The translations under genes and the position numbers were made by a program. From Actinomycetota bacterium (GTDB lineage: Bacteria; Actinomycetota; Actinomycetes; Nanopelagicales; Nanopelagicaceae), in contig WLPU01000001.1 in the NCBI GenBank assembly GCA_009698615.1, positions 62,001-126,000 of the forward strand: 64,000 bases of DNA. The letters run 5' to 3'. Of the stretch, positions 1-8,763 are shown in pieces. The notes under the pieces were generated by a model. The model was not told where the DNA came from. It saw nothing but the letters and a program-made list of their open reading frames with translations, and ran no database searches. How positions within the stretch are numbered: the first letter of the stretch is position 1; each line of letters begins with the position of its first letter.

Positions 1-84
1 CCTTCAACCTCAAAGGGGTGAATGTGCGCTGGGTGAGGTAGGGGGTGGAATCCACATGGCGGTAAGACAGAAGCAATAGATAGG

Positions 85-90
85 TATAAC
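85..90 (+). promoter_or_regulatory. possible -10 box of hppA
   Basis: TATAAC lies about 94 bases before the preferred hppA start and would give a leader carrying the Shine-Dalgarno at 175-183. I see no convincing -35 hexamer at the expected spacing, so this is a weak call. The rest of 1-174 shows no gene I can support. Confidence 0.3.
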
Positions 91-183
91 GAGCGCGGAT
101 TTGGGGGTAAGGGCTCTTGTGTGCGTACACTCACGCTGTTCTTTGCCCCGCATCCTGGGGCCCCGATCTCCAATGGAGGAGAA

Positions 184-2460
184 ATGCGAGCTGCCAGCTC
201 TCTCGTGCACGTGACCGGAAATAACATCAATATCGTCTACATCGTCCTTGCCATCTCGTTAGGCGCGCTCGCCGTTGCTTGGGCGCTTCGCGCTCAGGTC
301 CTGGCCGCGGATGAAGGCACTGAAAAGATGCGTGAAATTGCAGGCGCCGTTCAAGAAGGTGCCGCCGCATACCTTGCGCGCCAATTTCGCACACTTTCCT
401 ATTTCGTTGCGATCGTCTTTTTACTACTTTTCGCGCTACCCGGCGCAACCGATATCCGTATCGGCCGTTCAATCTTTTTCTTACTAGGGGCTGGATTTAG
501 CGCCCTGGTTGGCTATAACGGAATGTGGCTTGCAGTTCGCGCAAACGTGCGTGTTGCAGAAGCCGCTCGTCAAAACTCTTCAGAGCGCGCAGTGCAGATT
601 GCTTTCCGCACTGGCGGCGTTGTGGGTATGACAACAGTGGGCCTTGGCCTTGTTGGCGCATCCCTTGTTGTGATTATCTATCGCGAAAATGCGCCCTCTG
701 TTTTGGAAGGCTTCGGCTTTGGCGCCGCGATGCTCGCAATGTTCATGCGCGTTGGTGGAGGTATCTTCACAAAGGCAGCAGATGTTGGAGCTGACCTTGT
801 CGGTAAAGTTGAAAAGAATATTCCAGAAGATGACCCACGTAACGCTGCAACAATTGCAGATAACGTAGGCGATAACGTCGGTGACTGCGCTGGTATGGCT
901 GCTGACTTATTTGAGTCCTACGCTGTGACACTGGTTGCAGCTTTGATTCTTGGCAAGGCAGGCTTCGGAGATTCTGGTTTGATTTTTCCATTGATCATTC
1001 CAGCAATAGGAACAGTTACCGCAGTCCTTGGAATCTTCTTGACGAAGGTCCGAAAGAGCGATGCAACTGCAATGAATGCAATCAACCGCTCGTTCTTTTT
1101 GTCTGCAGTGATCAGCGCAGTGCTTTCTGGTCTTGCAACCTACGTTTATCTTCCAAGTGATTTCAAGTTGCTCACAGGGTTATCTCCTGAGGCAGTTGCT
1201 GCGGCTGGAAATACAAACCCACGCGTACTTGCACTTGGCGCAGTATTAATCGGAATCGTCCTTGCTGCTGCAATTCAAGTCCTTACCGGTTTCTTTACAG
1301 CAACTGGCAAGCGTCCAGTCAATGATGTTGCAGCTTCTTCACAAACAGGTGCGGCAACAGTACTTCTTTCCGGTATCTCAATCGGATTTGAATCTGCTGT
1401 TTATTCCGCGATTTTGATTGCAACAGCAGTATTTGGTGCGTTTTTATTGGGCGGCGGAAGCATTGTGCTCTCCCTGCTTGCAATTGCTCTTGCTGGTACT
1501 GGTTTATTAACCACAGTCGGCGTCATTGTTGCGATGGATACATTCGGTCCCATCTCTGATAATGCCCAAGGCATTGCAGAGATGTCAGGCGATGTTCACG
1601 GAGAAGGCTCAAAGATTCTTACTTCACTTGACGCAGTTGGAAATACAACTAAGGCAATCACTAAAGGAATCGCAATTGCTACTGCAGTATTGGCAGCAAC
1701 CGCGCTCTTTGGTGCATTTACTGATGCAATTCGCAAGGCCGTGGAGGATGCTGGCAAAGTTGCCGGCGATCTTGCTTGGCAATACCAAGGCATCTTGGAT
1801 GTTGCTAATCCACGCAACCTTGTCGGACTCATCATCGGCGCTGCTGTGGTATTCCTCTTCTCAGGTCTTGCAATCAATGCAGTATCTCGCGCAGCTGGTG
1901 CGGTTGTTGTTGAAGTGCGTAAGCAATTCATCGAACACCCTGGCATCATGGCTGGAACTGAAAAGCCAGAGTACGGTCGCGTTGTAGATATCTGCACACG
2001 AGATTCACTCCGCGAACTCGCAACACCTGGTTTGCTCGCCGTTATGGCACCAATCGCTGTTGGCTTTGGTCTTGGCGTTGGTTCACTCGGCGCATACCTT
2101 GCTGGTGCAATCGGAACCGGAACTCTCATGGCAGTCTTTCTTGCTAACTCAGGCGGCGCCTGGGATAACGCGAAGAAGATGGTCGAAGATGGTCACTACG
2201 GTGGCAAGGGATCTGATGCACATGCTGCAACGATTATTGGCGACACGGTTGGAGATCCATTTAAAGACACTGCAGGTCCTGCAATCAACCCACTGATCAA
2301 GGTAATGAACTTGGTTGGTCTATTGATTACTCCTGCAATTGTCTCTATGGCACTGGGCGGCCACACTGCAATCAGTACCGTCATTGGTTTGTTTGCATTC
2401 GCTGTCATTATCGGAGCACTCATCCATAATCGCCGTAAATCAACTGCTATCGAGTACTAA
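184..2460 (+). CDS. hppA: K+-independent membrane H+-translocating pyrophosphatase
   Basis: Integral membrane pump that couples hydrolysis of pyrophosphate to H+ export across the cell membrane, recovering energy from biosynthetic PPi. The sequence shows many hydrophobic helices, the substrate-binding stretch KAADVGADLVGKVE, the acidic DNVGDNVGDCAGMAADLFE block, and a second acidic block near the C-terminus (GDTVGDPFKDTAGP). The motif GNTTKA carries Lys (residue 490), where K+-dependent enzymes have Ala, so it should be K+-independent. ATG 184 (758 aa) is chosen because GGAGGAGAA at 175-183 sits directly before it; an in-frame GTG at 121 would add 21 residues without an RBS. It lies 25 nt before topA on the same strand. 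Confidence 0.95.
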   Translation: MRAASSLVHVTGNNINIVYIVLAISLGALAVAWALRAQVLAADEGTEKMREIAGAVQEGAAAYLARQFRTLSYFVAIVFLLLFALPGATDIRIGRSIFFLLGAGFSALVGYNGMWLAVRANVRVAEAARQNSSERAVQIAFRTGGVVGMTTVGLGLVGASLVVIIYRENAPSVLEGFGFGAAMLAMFMRVGGGIFTKAADVGADLVGKVEKNIPEDDPRNAATIADNVGDNVGDCAGMAADLFESYAVTLVAALILGKAGFGDSGLIFPLIIPAIGTVTAVLGIFLTKVRKSDATAMNAINRSFFLSAVISAVLSGLATYVYLPSDFKLLTGLSPEAVAAAGNTNPRVLALGAVLIGIVLAAAIQVLTGFFTATGKRPVNDVAASSQTGAATVLLSGISIGFESAVYSAILIATAVFGAFLLGGGSIVLSLLAIALAGTGLLTTVGVIVAMDTFGPISDNAQGIAEMSGDVHGEGSKILTSLDAVGNTTKAITKGIAIATAVLAATALFGAFTDAIRKAVEDAGKVAGDLAWQYQGILDVANPRNLVGLIIGAAVVFLFSGLAINAVSRAAGAVVVEVRKQFIEHPGIMAGTEKPEYGRVVDICTRDSLRELATPGLLAVMAPIAVGFGLGVGSLGAYLAGAIGTGTLMAVFLANSGGAWDNAKKMVEDGHYGGKGSDAHAATIIGDTVGDPFKDTAGPAINPLIKVMNLVGLLITPAIVSMALGGHTAISTVIGLFAFAVIIGALIHNRRKSTAIEY

Positions 2461-2485
2461 GCGATAGCTTTCCCCAAAGGCGGAT

Positions 2486-5284
2486 ATGGCTAAAGACTTC
2501 AAAAAGCTGGTGATTGTTGAATCACCAGCTAAGGCTCGAAAAATTGGCGGCTACCTCGGCGATGACTACATCGTCGAGGCTAGCGTCGGCCATATTCGAG
2601 ATTTGCCCCAGAGGGCTGCCGATATTCCTAAAGAATATAAAGGCATCGCTTGGGCAAAAGAAGGCGTAGACATTGAAAATGATTTTGCTCCGCTCTATGT
2701 CATTAATCCTGATAAGAAGGCGAAAGTTGCCGAGTTAAAGGAGTTAATGAAGGGGGCAGATGAGCTCATTCTCGCAACTGACGAAGACCGTGAAGGTGAA
2801 GCAATTGCATGGCACCTTGTTGAAGTCCTTAAACCAAAGATTCCGATTAAACGAATGGTCTTTAACGAGATCACCCAAGAGGCAATCCAGAAAGCCGTTA
2901 ACGAAACGCGCGATCTTGATTATCACCTGATCGATGCTCAAGAAACTCGTCGGGTATTAGATCGTCTCTTTGGGTATCGCTTATCGCCGGTGCTCTGGAA
3001 GAAAGTAATGCCACGCATCTCTGCAGGTCGGGTGCAATCTGTGGCAACTCGATTGATTGTTGAAAAAGAGCGCGAACGCATGGCTTTTATTTCCTCATCG
3101 TGGTGGGACCTCAACGCTAAGTGTGAACTTGGATTTAACGCACGGCTCATCGGTGTCGATGGCAAGAAAGTCGCTGCGACCAGTGATTTTGGTGCAGATG
3201 GCGCAGTCAAAGAGAAATCTCTTGCAAACATTCTTTTATTGGATGAAGCAGCAGCAAAGCATCTTGTTGAATCCCTAAAAGCTTCTTCCCTAACAGTTAA
3301 ATCAATTGAAGATTCGCCTCGCACCGAGCGTCCAAAACCGCCTTTCACAACGTCGACCTTGCAACAAGATGCAGGCGGGCGCTTAGGTTGGGGTGCGCAA
3401 ATTACAATGCGCATTGCTCAGAGATTATATGAAAATGGATACATCACATATATGCGAACCGACTCGGTTAATTTATCGGCGCAAGCAATTAGCGCAGCGA
3501 GGGCAAGTGCTAAATCCCTCTACGGAGCCGATCATGTTTCAGAAACTCCTCGCGTATATGCAAGCAAAACTAAAAACGCCCAAGAAGCGCACGAAGCAAT
3601 TCGACCAGCAGGGGATGCATTTAGAACACCTGGTGAACTCGCTCCTGAACTTTCACGTGATGAATTTTCCCTCTATGACCTAATCTGGAAGCGCACTGTT
3701 GCATCTCAAATGGCTGATGCTAAGAAAATGCAGATGCGAGTTGATTTTGATGCAACAACTAATGATGGCAAGTCAGCGTCATTTCGTGCCAATGGATCTG
3801 TGCTGACATTTCCAGGATTTCTTGCAGCATATGAAGAGATTGCCGATGAAAAAGGTGATGAAGAGTCAGAGGATCGACGCCTGCCTGCAATGAGCGTTGG
3901 GCAATCAATAAAGGTGAGTGAGTATTCGTGCGAAGGCCATGACACCAAGCCTCCTGCGCGTTATACCGAACCTACATTGGTCAAAAAGTTGGAAGAACTT
4001 GGTATCGGTCGCCCTTCTACTTTTGCATCCATTATCCAAACGATTCAAGATCGCGGATATGTATATAAGCGCGGTCGAGCTCTGGTGCCAGCATTTCTCG
4101 CGTTTTCTGTGACCGGACTTCTGGAAACGCACTTTACAAAACTTGTTGATTATGAATTTACAGCAAGCATGGAAGAGGATTTGGACAAGATCGCATCTGG
4201 TGATGCGGGCCGAGTGGACTGGTTGCGCGATTTCTTCTATGGCGTTGACGGGCAACCCGGACTTAACGAATTGTCAGCCGACCTTGGCGTCATCGATGCG
4301 CGCGCGACAAACACCATGAATCTCTCTGACACGATTGAAATTCGCGTCGGTCGCTACGGCGCTTATCTACAACAGAATTTACCTAATGAAGAGCGTAAGT
4401 TGGCGAATATTCCGGAATCACTTGCCCCAGATGAACTCACCCTTGCAATTGCAATTGAATTACTGGCACAACCCTCAGGAGAGCGCGAACTTGGAATTGA
4501 TCCTGCGACTAACTTACCGATCATTGCGAAATCTGGAAGATTTGGTCCGTACGTTACTGAAGTTTTTCCAGAAGTTGTATTAGCAGAGGGTGAAAAGAAA
4601 AAGAAGAAGAAAGCAGATGCTCCAAAGCCAAAGACGGCGTCGCTTCTATCAACGATGACCCTGGACACCATTACATATGAAGATGCGTTGCGATTGCTTT
4701 CACTTCCTAGAACTTTAGGTACGGATTCTCAAACTGGCGAAGATATAACTGTGCAAAATGGACGGTATGGTCCTTATTTAAAACGCGGTGTGGATTCGCG
4801 CACACTGACAAGTGAGGATCAACTATTTTCATTGTCAATGGAAGAGGCGCTGGAGATTTATTCAAAACCAAAGGAGCGCCGTCGTGGAGTTGCCAAGCCC
4901 CCATTGAAAGATTTAGGTGTTGACCCGGCGACACAGAAACCATTACTTGTGAAAGATGGTCGCTTCGGCATGTATGTCAGTGATGGTGAAACCAATGCAA
5001 CGCTACGACGTGGTGACACCATTGAAGGCTTAACTTTGGAGCGAGGATTGGAACTTCTTGCCGGGCGGCGCGCATGGGAGGCAGAAAATGGCGGAGCCTC
5101 TCGTGTGAAGAAATCATCACGCAAGAAAGCTGCCTCATCACCCGCAGCTAAATCTAAGGCGCCATCACGAGCCAAGAAGAGCGCTCCAACGCTAACTAAG
5201 AACACCATTAAAAAGGGCACAGCCAAGAAAGCTGCCAAGAAAACAGCCACTGGTAAGGCCAAACCCGCCGTGGCATCTGAATAA
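2486..5284 (+). CDS. topA: DNA topoisomerase I (type IA)
   Basis: Relaxes negatively supercoiled DNA by a 5'-phosphotyrosine cleavage mechanism. The N-terminal Toprim domain is visible (KLVIVESPAKARKI near residues 6-19 and ATDEDREGEAIAWHL near 98-112). The catalytic tyrosine is Tyr322 in YMRTDS. After the core come three or more C-terminal repeats of the form GRYGPY/GRFGMY, replacing zinc fingers as in actinobacterial enzymes, and then a tail of roughly 75 residues rich in Lys, Ala and Ser (from about 855). The 932-aa length fits actinobacterial TopA. ATG 2486 is preceded by AAAGGCGG. The lysine-rich tail is shared in style with the next gene. Confidence 0.97.
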   Translation: MAKDFKKLVIVESPAKARKIGGYLGDDYIVEASVGHIRDLPQRAADIPKEYKGIAWAKEGVDIENDFAPLYVINPDKKAKVAELKELMKGADELILATDEDREGEAIAWHLVEVLKPKIPIKRMVFNEITQEAIQKAVNETRDLDYHLIDAQETRRVLDRLFGYRLSPVLWKKVMPRISAGRVQSVATRLIVEKERERMAFISSSWWDLNAKCELGFNARLIGVDGKKVAATSDFGADGAVKEKSLANILLLDEAAAKHLVESLKASSLTVKSIEDSPRTERPKPPFTTSTLQQDAGGRLGWGAQITMRIAQRLYENGYITYMRTDSVNLSAQAISAARASAKSLYGADHVSETPRVYASKTKNAQEAHEAIRPAGDAFRTPGELAPELSRDEFSLYDLIWKRTVASQMADAKKMQMRVDFDATTNDGKSASFRANGSVLTFPGFLAAYEEIADEKGDEESEDRRLPAMSVGQSIKVSEYSCEGHDTKPPARYTEPTLVKKLEELGIGRPSTFASIIQTIQDRGYVYKRGRALVPAFLAFSVTGLLETHFTKLVDYEFTASMEEDLDKIASGDAGRVDWLRDFFYGVDGQPGLNELSADLGVIDARATNTMNLSDTIEIRVGRYGAYLQQNLPNEERKLANIPESLAPDELTLAIAIELLAQPSGERELGIDPATNLPIIAKSGRFGPYVTEVFPEVVLAEGEKKKKKKADAPKPKTASLLSTMTLDTITYEDALRLLSLPRTLGTDSQTGEDITVQNGRYGPYLKRGVDSRTLTSEDQLFSLSMEEALEIYSKPKERRRGVAKPPLKDLGVDPATQKPLLVKDGRFGMYVSDGETNATLRRGDTIEGLTLERGLELLAGRRAWEAENGGASRVKKSSRKKAASSPAAKSKAPSRAKKSAPTLTKNTIKKGTAKKAAKKTATGKAKPAVASE

Positions 5285-5293
5285 CCCTCTAGA

Positions 5294-5299
5294 TACCCT
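5294..5299 (+). promoter_or_regulatory. candidate leaderless -10 box (TACCCT) for MFS-tmk
   Basis: TACCCT ends 6 nt before the GTG start at 5306 and no Shine-Dalgarno is present in the 21-base gap after topA, so the message may begin at or next to the start codon. A TAnnnT match is easily found by chance; TAGATA at 5290-5295 is an alternative. Confidence 0.35.
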
Positions 5300-5305
5300 T
5301 ATCTC

Positions 5306-7609
5306 GTGTCGCGTTCCCTACCAACTCCCGCAGCCCCTGCGCAAGATCAAACCCGTGGGGTCATGGCCATTCCTGCATTTCGCAGGCTCTGGCGCGCGAT
5401 GGCCTTTTCTTCTTTGGGTGATTGGCTGGGACTGCTCGCAACAACTGCAATGGCGCAACAACTTTCATCTGGAAACTATGCCAAAGCTAACTTTGCCATC
5501 GCCGGTGTCTTTATTGCGCGGCTCTTGCCCTCGGTATTTCTTGGACCGCTAGCTGGAGTAATTGCAGATCGTTTCGATCGCCGCCGATTGATGGTGGTGT
5601 GCGACATTATGCGGGCTGGTCTTTATGTTTCTATCCCTATAGTTGGAAATTATTTCTGGCTTTATGCAGCAACAATCTTGGTTGAATGCATCACGCTCTT
5701 TTGGTCGCCCGCAAAAGAGGCAAGTGTTCCGAACCTAGTTCCTAAGGATAAATTAGAAGGCGCAAACCAAGTTTCTCTTTTGGCAGCCTATGGCACCGCA
5801 CCGATTGCCGCTGCGCTTTTTTCCTTTCTTGCTTTGATCGCAGGTTCACTTGCGGGTCACGTTCCATTCTTTGCAAGTAATTCTGTAGACCTCGCTCTCT
5901 ACATTAACGCCACGAGTTTTGCATTTTGTGCATGGACCGTGTGGGGCTTACATGAAATTCCTAAGGGTGCAGCAGCCAAGAGTGATAGCGATGCTGGTGT
6001 TGCCAAATCACTTCTTGAAGGGTGGCGCTTTGTAAGCAAGTCCAAGATTGTTCGCGGCCTCATAGTTGGAATGGTCGGCGCGTTTATCGCAGCAGGTGCC
6101 GTCATTGGCTTAGCGCGCACCTTTGTTGGTGACCTTGGCGGCGGTGATGCGGCCTACGGAGTCCTCTTCGGATCCGTCTTCACAGGTCTTGCACTTGGAA
6201 TCGCATTCGGGCCCAAGGTGTTTGCACAGTTTTCACGCCGTAGATTATTCGGGGCTTCTTTAGCGGTCGCCGGCTTATTTTTAGTTATTTTGGCAGCGAT
6301 CCCCAACTTAGTTATTGCAGTCTTTGTTGTTGTACTTCTTGGCGGGTTTTCTGGCATCTGCTGGGTCACTGGCTTCACGATGTTAGGGATGGAAGTGCAA
6401 GATGAGGTGCGCGGGCGCACCTTCGCATTTATGCAATCACTCATTCGCGTAACCCTGGTTGGCGTTTTAGCGATCTCGCCACTGATCGCTGCAGCAGTCG
6501 GAAAACACACCTTCAAATTCCAAAATACTCAAGTGAGCTATAACGGTGCTGCAATCACAATCTTAGTTGCCGGGTTAGTTGCATCTCTGATCGGCATAGT
6601 TTCATATCGCCAAATGAAGGATCGTCCCAATGTTTCACTTTGGAGTGACATCTCGAATGCTCTTAAGGGCGAACTTGGATCTATGACTGGCGCAACGACC
6701 AAAGGACTTTTTATTGCTTTCGAAGGTGGCGAAGGATCGGGCAAGTCGACTCAAACAAAATTGTTAAAAGAATGGTTGGAACACTCCGGACATAATGTCG
6801 TTTTAAGTCGCGAACCTGGTGGGACTCCGCTTGGAAATGATTTGCGAGATATTTTGCTCTCCCATAGAACGGGAGCAATTTCTCCACGAGCCGAAGCGCT
6901 GCTCTATGCAGCAGATCGCGCACACCATGTTTATTCAGTGATCCGCCCAGCGCTAGAGGTGGGCGAAATAGTTATTACAGATCGCTATTTTGATTCATCT
7001 ATTGCCTATCAAGGAGCTGGACGAATATTGGAACCGGGCGAGGTGGCGCGCATATCGCGATGGGCAACCGAATCACTCTTTCCAACCCTGACAATTATTT
7101 TGGATTTGCCTGCAGATATTGGCTTGAGTCGCCTCAAGAAGTTCGATCGCCTTGAATCTGAACCACTAGCTTTTCATGAACGAATCCGCCAAGAGTATTT
7201 ACAGTTAGCTCTGTTGGATCCTGAGCGCTATCTCGTTGTGAATGGACAGATGAGCGTTGAAGAAATTCATCGCAGGATTATCACTCGAATTGCCGATTTG
7301 CCTGCGTTGAGCAAAGTTCCTAAGAAGGAAAAAATGAGCAGAAGGCCGCACCCTCTAAAAACTATTGCTCAATCAACGGCCCGCGTGCAAGCAAAGACGC
7401 GCGCCACCACAAGTGCGGCCAAGAGAGCCTCAAAAGATGCTACAGCAAGGGCGTCTAAGAAAGTTTCTTCAAACCAAACTTTAAGTAAACTACGCAGTTC
7501 AGGTAAAAAAGCTTCGTCACCCAAAAAATCGAGCGAGTTACGTAGCCAGGCTAAAAAATCTGTAGCTAAGCGTGGGAACTCCTCAAAGAATAAAAGCACA
7601 AAGAAATAA
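5306..7609 (+). CDS. tmk: MFS transporter / thymidylate kinase fusion
   Basis: Residues 1 to about 450 form a 12-helix major facilitator domain with the loop DRFDRRRLM after helix 2. Residues about 468-680 form a dTMP kinase, which makes dTDP from dTMP and ATP: P-loop EGGEGSGKST, the REPGGTPLG motif, and DRYFDSSIAYQG. About 85 residues of Lys/Ala/Ser-rich tail follow. Bifunctional MFS/dTMP kinase proteins are known in actinobacteria, so the fusion is probably genuine; no stop or frameshift lies at the junction (about 6680-6710). The transported substrate is unknown. holB follows within 6 nt, a tmk-holB pairing common in bacteria. Start is GTG without an SD. Confidence 0.9.
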   Translation: MSRSLPTPAAPAQDQTRGVMAIPAFRRLWRAMAFSSLGDWLGLLATTAMAQQLSSGNYAKANFAIAGVFIARLLPSVFLGPLAGVIADRFDRRRLMVVCDIMRAGLYVSIPIVGNYFWLYAATILVECITLFWSPAKEASVPNLVPKDKLEGANQVSLLAAYGTAPIAAALFSFLALIAGSLAGHVPFFASNSVDLALYINATSFAFCAWTVWGLHEIPKGAAAKSDSDAGVAKSLLEGWRFVSKSKIVRGLIVGMVGAFIAAGAVIGLARTFVGDLGGGDAAYGVLFGSVFTGLALGIAFGPKVFAQFSRRRLFGASLAVAGLFLVILAAIPNLVIAVFVVVLLGGFSGICWVTGFTMLGMEVQDEVRGRTFAFMQSLIRVTLVGVLAISPLIAAAVGKHTFKFQNTQVSYNGAAITILVAGLVASLIGIVSYRQMKDRPNVSLWSDISNALKGELGSMTGATTKGLFIAFEGGEGSGKSTQTKLLKEWLEHSGHNVVLSREPGGTPLGNDLRDILLSHRTGAISPRAEALLYAADRAHHVYSVIRPALEVGEIVITDRYFDSSIAYQGAGRILEPGEVARISRWATESLFPTLTIILDLPADIGLSRLKKFDRLESEPLAFHERIRQEYLQLALLDPERYLVVNGQMSVEEIHRRIITRIADLPALSKVPKKEKMSRRPHPLKTIAQSTARVQAKTRATTSAAKRASKDATARASKKVSSNQTLSKLRSSGKKASSPKKSSELRSQAKKSVAKRGNSSKNKSTKK

Positions 7610-7614
7610 TTGTG

Positions 7615-8763
7615 ATGAGTGTTTTCGATGAATTAGTTGGCCAACAACACATCATCACTTCACTGCAGTCAGCCGTTGCAGCTGCTGCCTCCGGTGAAGA
7701 ATCCCAAGAGATGACGCACGCATGGGTTTTCACGGGCCCACCTGGTAGTGGACGATCAAGAGCCGCAGTTGCGTTTGCAGCTGCACTTATTTGCCCCAGT
7801 GGCGGATGTGGCACCTGTGTCGATTGCCGCACCGCAATCGCTGGCGGTCATGCTGATGTCGAAATAATTGCAACTGAAGGTTTATCCATAAAAATAGATG
7901 AAGTGCGCGACCTCCTAGCACGGGTGTCATGGGCACCAAGCGTTGGTGGTTGGCGAGTAGTTGTGATGGAAGATGCTGATCGATTAACAGAATCGGCAGC
8001 CAATGCATTGCTCAAGGCGATCGAAGAGCCTGGCACGCGCACCGTCTGGTTGCTGTGTGCTCCAACTTTGCATGACGTGCTGCCAACAATTCGTTCGCGT
8101 TGTCGTCATTTGCAACTGCGTACTCCTAGCGCTGCCGATGTAGCCGCCGTACTTGCACGCCGCGATGGCATTTCCCCTGCAATGGCAGATTTCGCTGCTC
8201 GTGCCAGTCAAGGGCATATCGGTAGGGCTCGTCACTTAGCGTTGGATGAATCAATCCGAAGTCGGCGCAGCACAATAATGAAATTGCCATTCACCTTGGC
8301 GGATACGGCATCAGCATTCAAGGCTGCTGCGACGCTGGTTGATTTAGCTGCTGAAGAGGCTAAGGCGCAAGCAGAAGTCAAAGATGAATCCGAATCCACC
8401 GAGTTAGCTCAAGCGTGGGGTCAAGGAGCAACAGGTCGCGGAATGGCTACAGGCGGCTCGAAGGCGCTTAAAGAGTTAGAGAAGGAACAAAAATCTCGTA
8501 CAACGCGAATGATTCGTGATTCGCTCGATGGCGCACTATTGGATCTTGCTACTTTGTATCGAGATGTCATGATGGTGCAATCAGGGATTACGGACATCCT
8601 CATTAATCAGGACTGTATAAATGAAATCAGTGCTCTCGCACAGAGAATTGCTCCAGAGGCGACGGTAGAGAAGATTAATTCAATTATGTCTGCACGCACG
8701 AATTTAAGTTACAACGCAGCGCCCTTATTAACGATCGAAGCACTTATGTGCGCTCTAGCCTAA
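7615..8763 (+). CDS. holB: DNA polymerase III delta' subunit
   Basis: Clamp-loader subunit of the replicative polymerase. AAA+ fold is evident: GPPGSGRS at about residues 43-50 (Arg replaces the usual Walker A Lys, compatible with delta' not hydrolysing ATP), a four-cysteine zinc module (CPSGGCGTCVDC), the EDADRLTESAANALLKAIEEP block, and the SRC-type motif in RSRCRHLQLR. 382 aa from ATG 7615; GTG 7612 directly before it is an alternative start. It is 5 nt behind the tmk stop, and its last codons overlap the start of the next gene, so co-transcription is likely. Confidence 0.93.
   Translation: MSVFDELVGQQHIITSLQSAVAAAASGEESQEMTHAWVFTGPPGSGRSRAAVAFAAALICPSGGCGTCVDCRTAIAGGHADVEIIATEGLSIKIDEVRDLLARVSWAPSVGGWRVVVMEDADRLTESAANALLKAIEEPGTRTVWLLCAPTLHDVLPTIRSRCRHLQLRTPSAADVAAVLARRDGISPAMADFAARASQGHIGRARHLALDESIRSRRSTIMKLPFTLADTASAFKAAATLVDLAAEEAKAQAEVKDESESTELAQAWGQGATGRGMATGGSKALKELEKEQKSRTTRMIRDSLDGALLDLATLYRDVMMVQSGITDILINQDCINEISALAQRIAPEATVEKINSIMSARTNLSYNAAPLLTIEALMCALA

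Noticed and set aside
10-210. 66-codon minus-strand frame at the window start
   Set aside because: It overlaps the hppA leader and start, and lacks an RBS and any family feature.
1596-2129. 177-codon antisense open frame within hppA
   Set aside because: It mirrors the codon pattern of the strong hppA frame, has no RBS and shows no domain sense.
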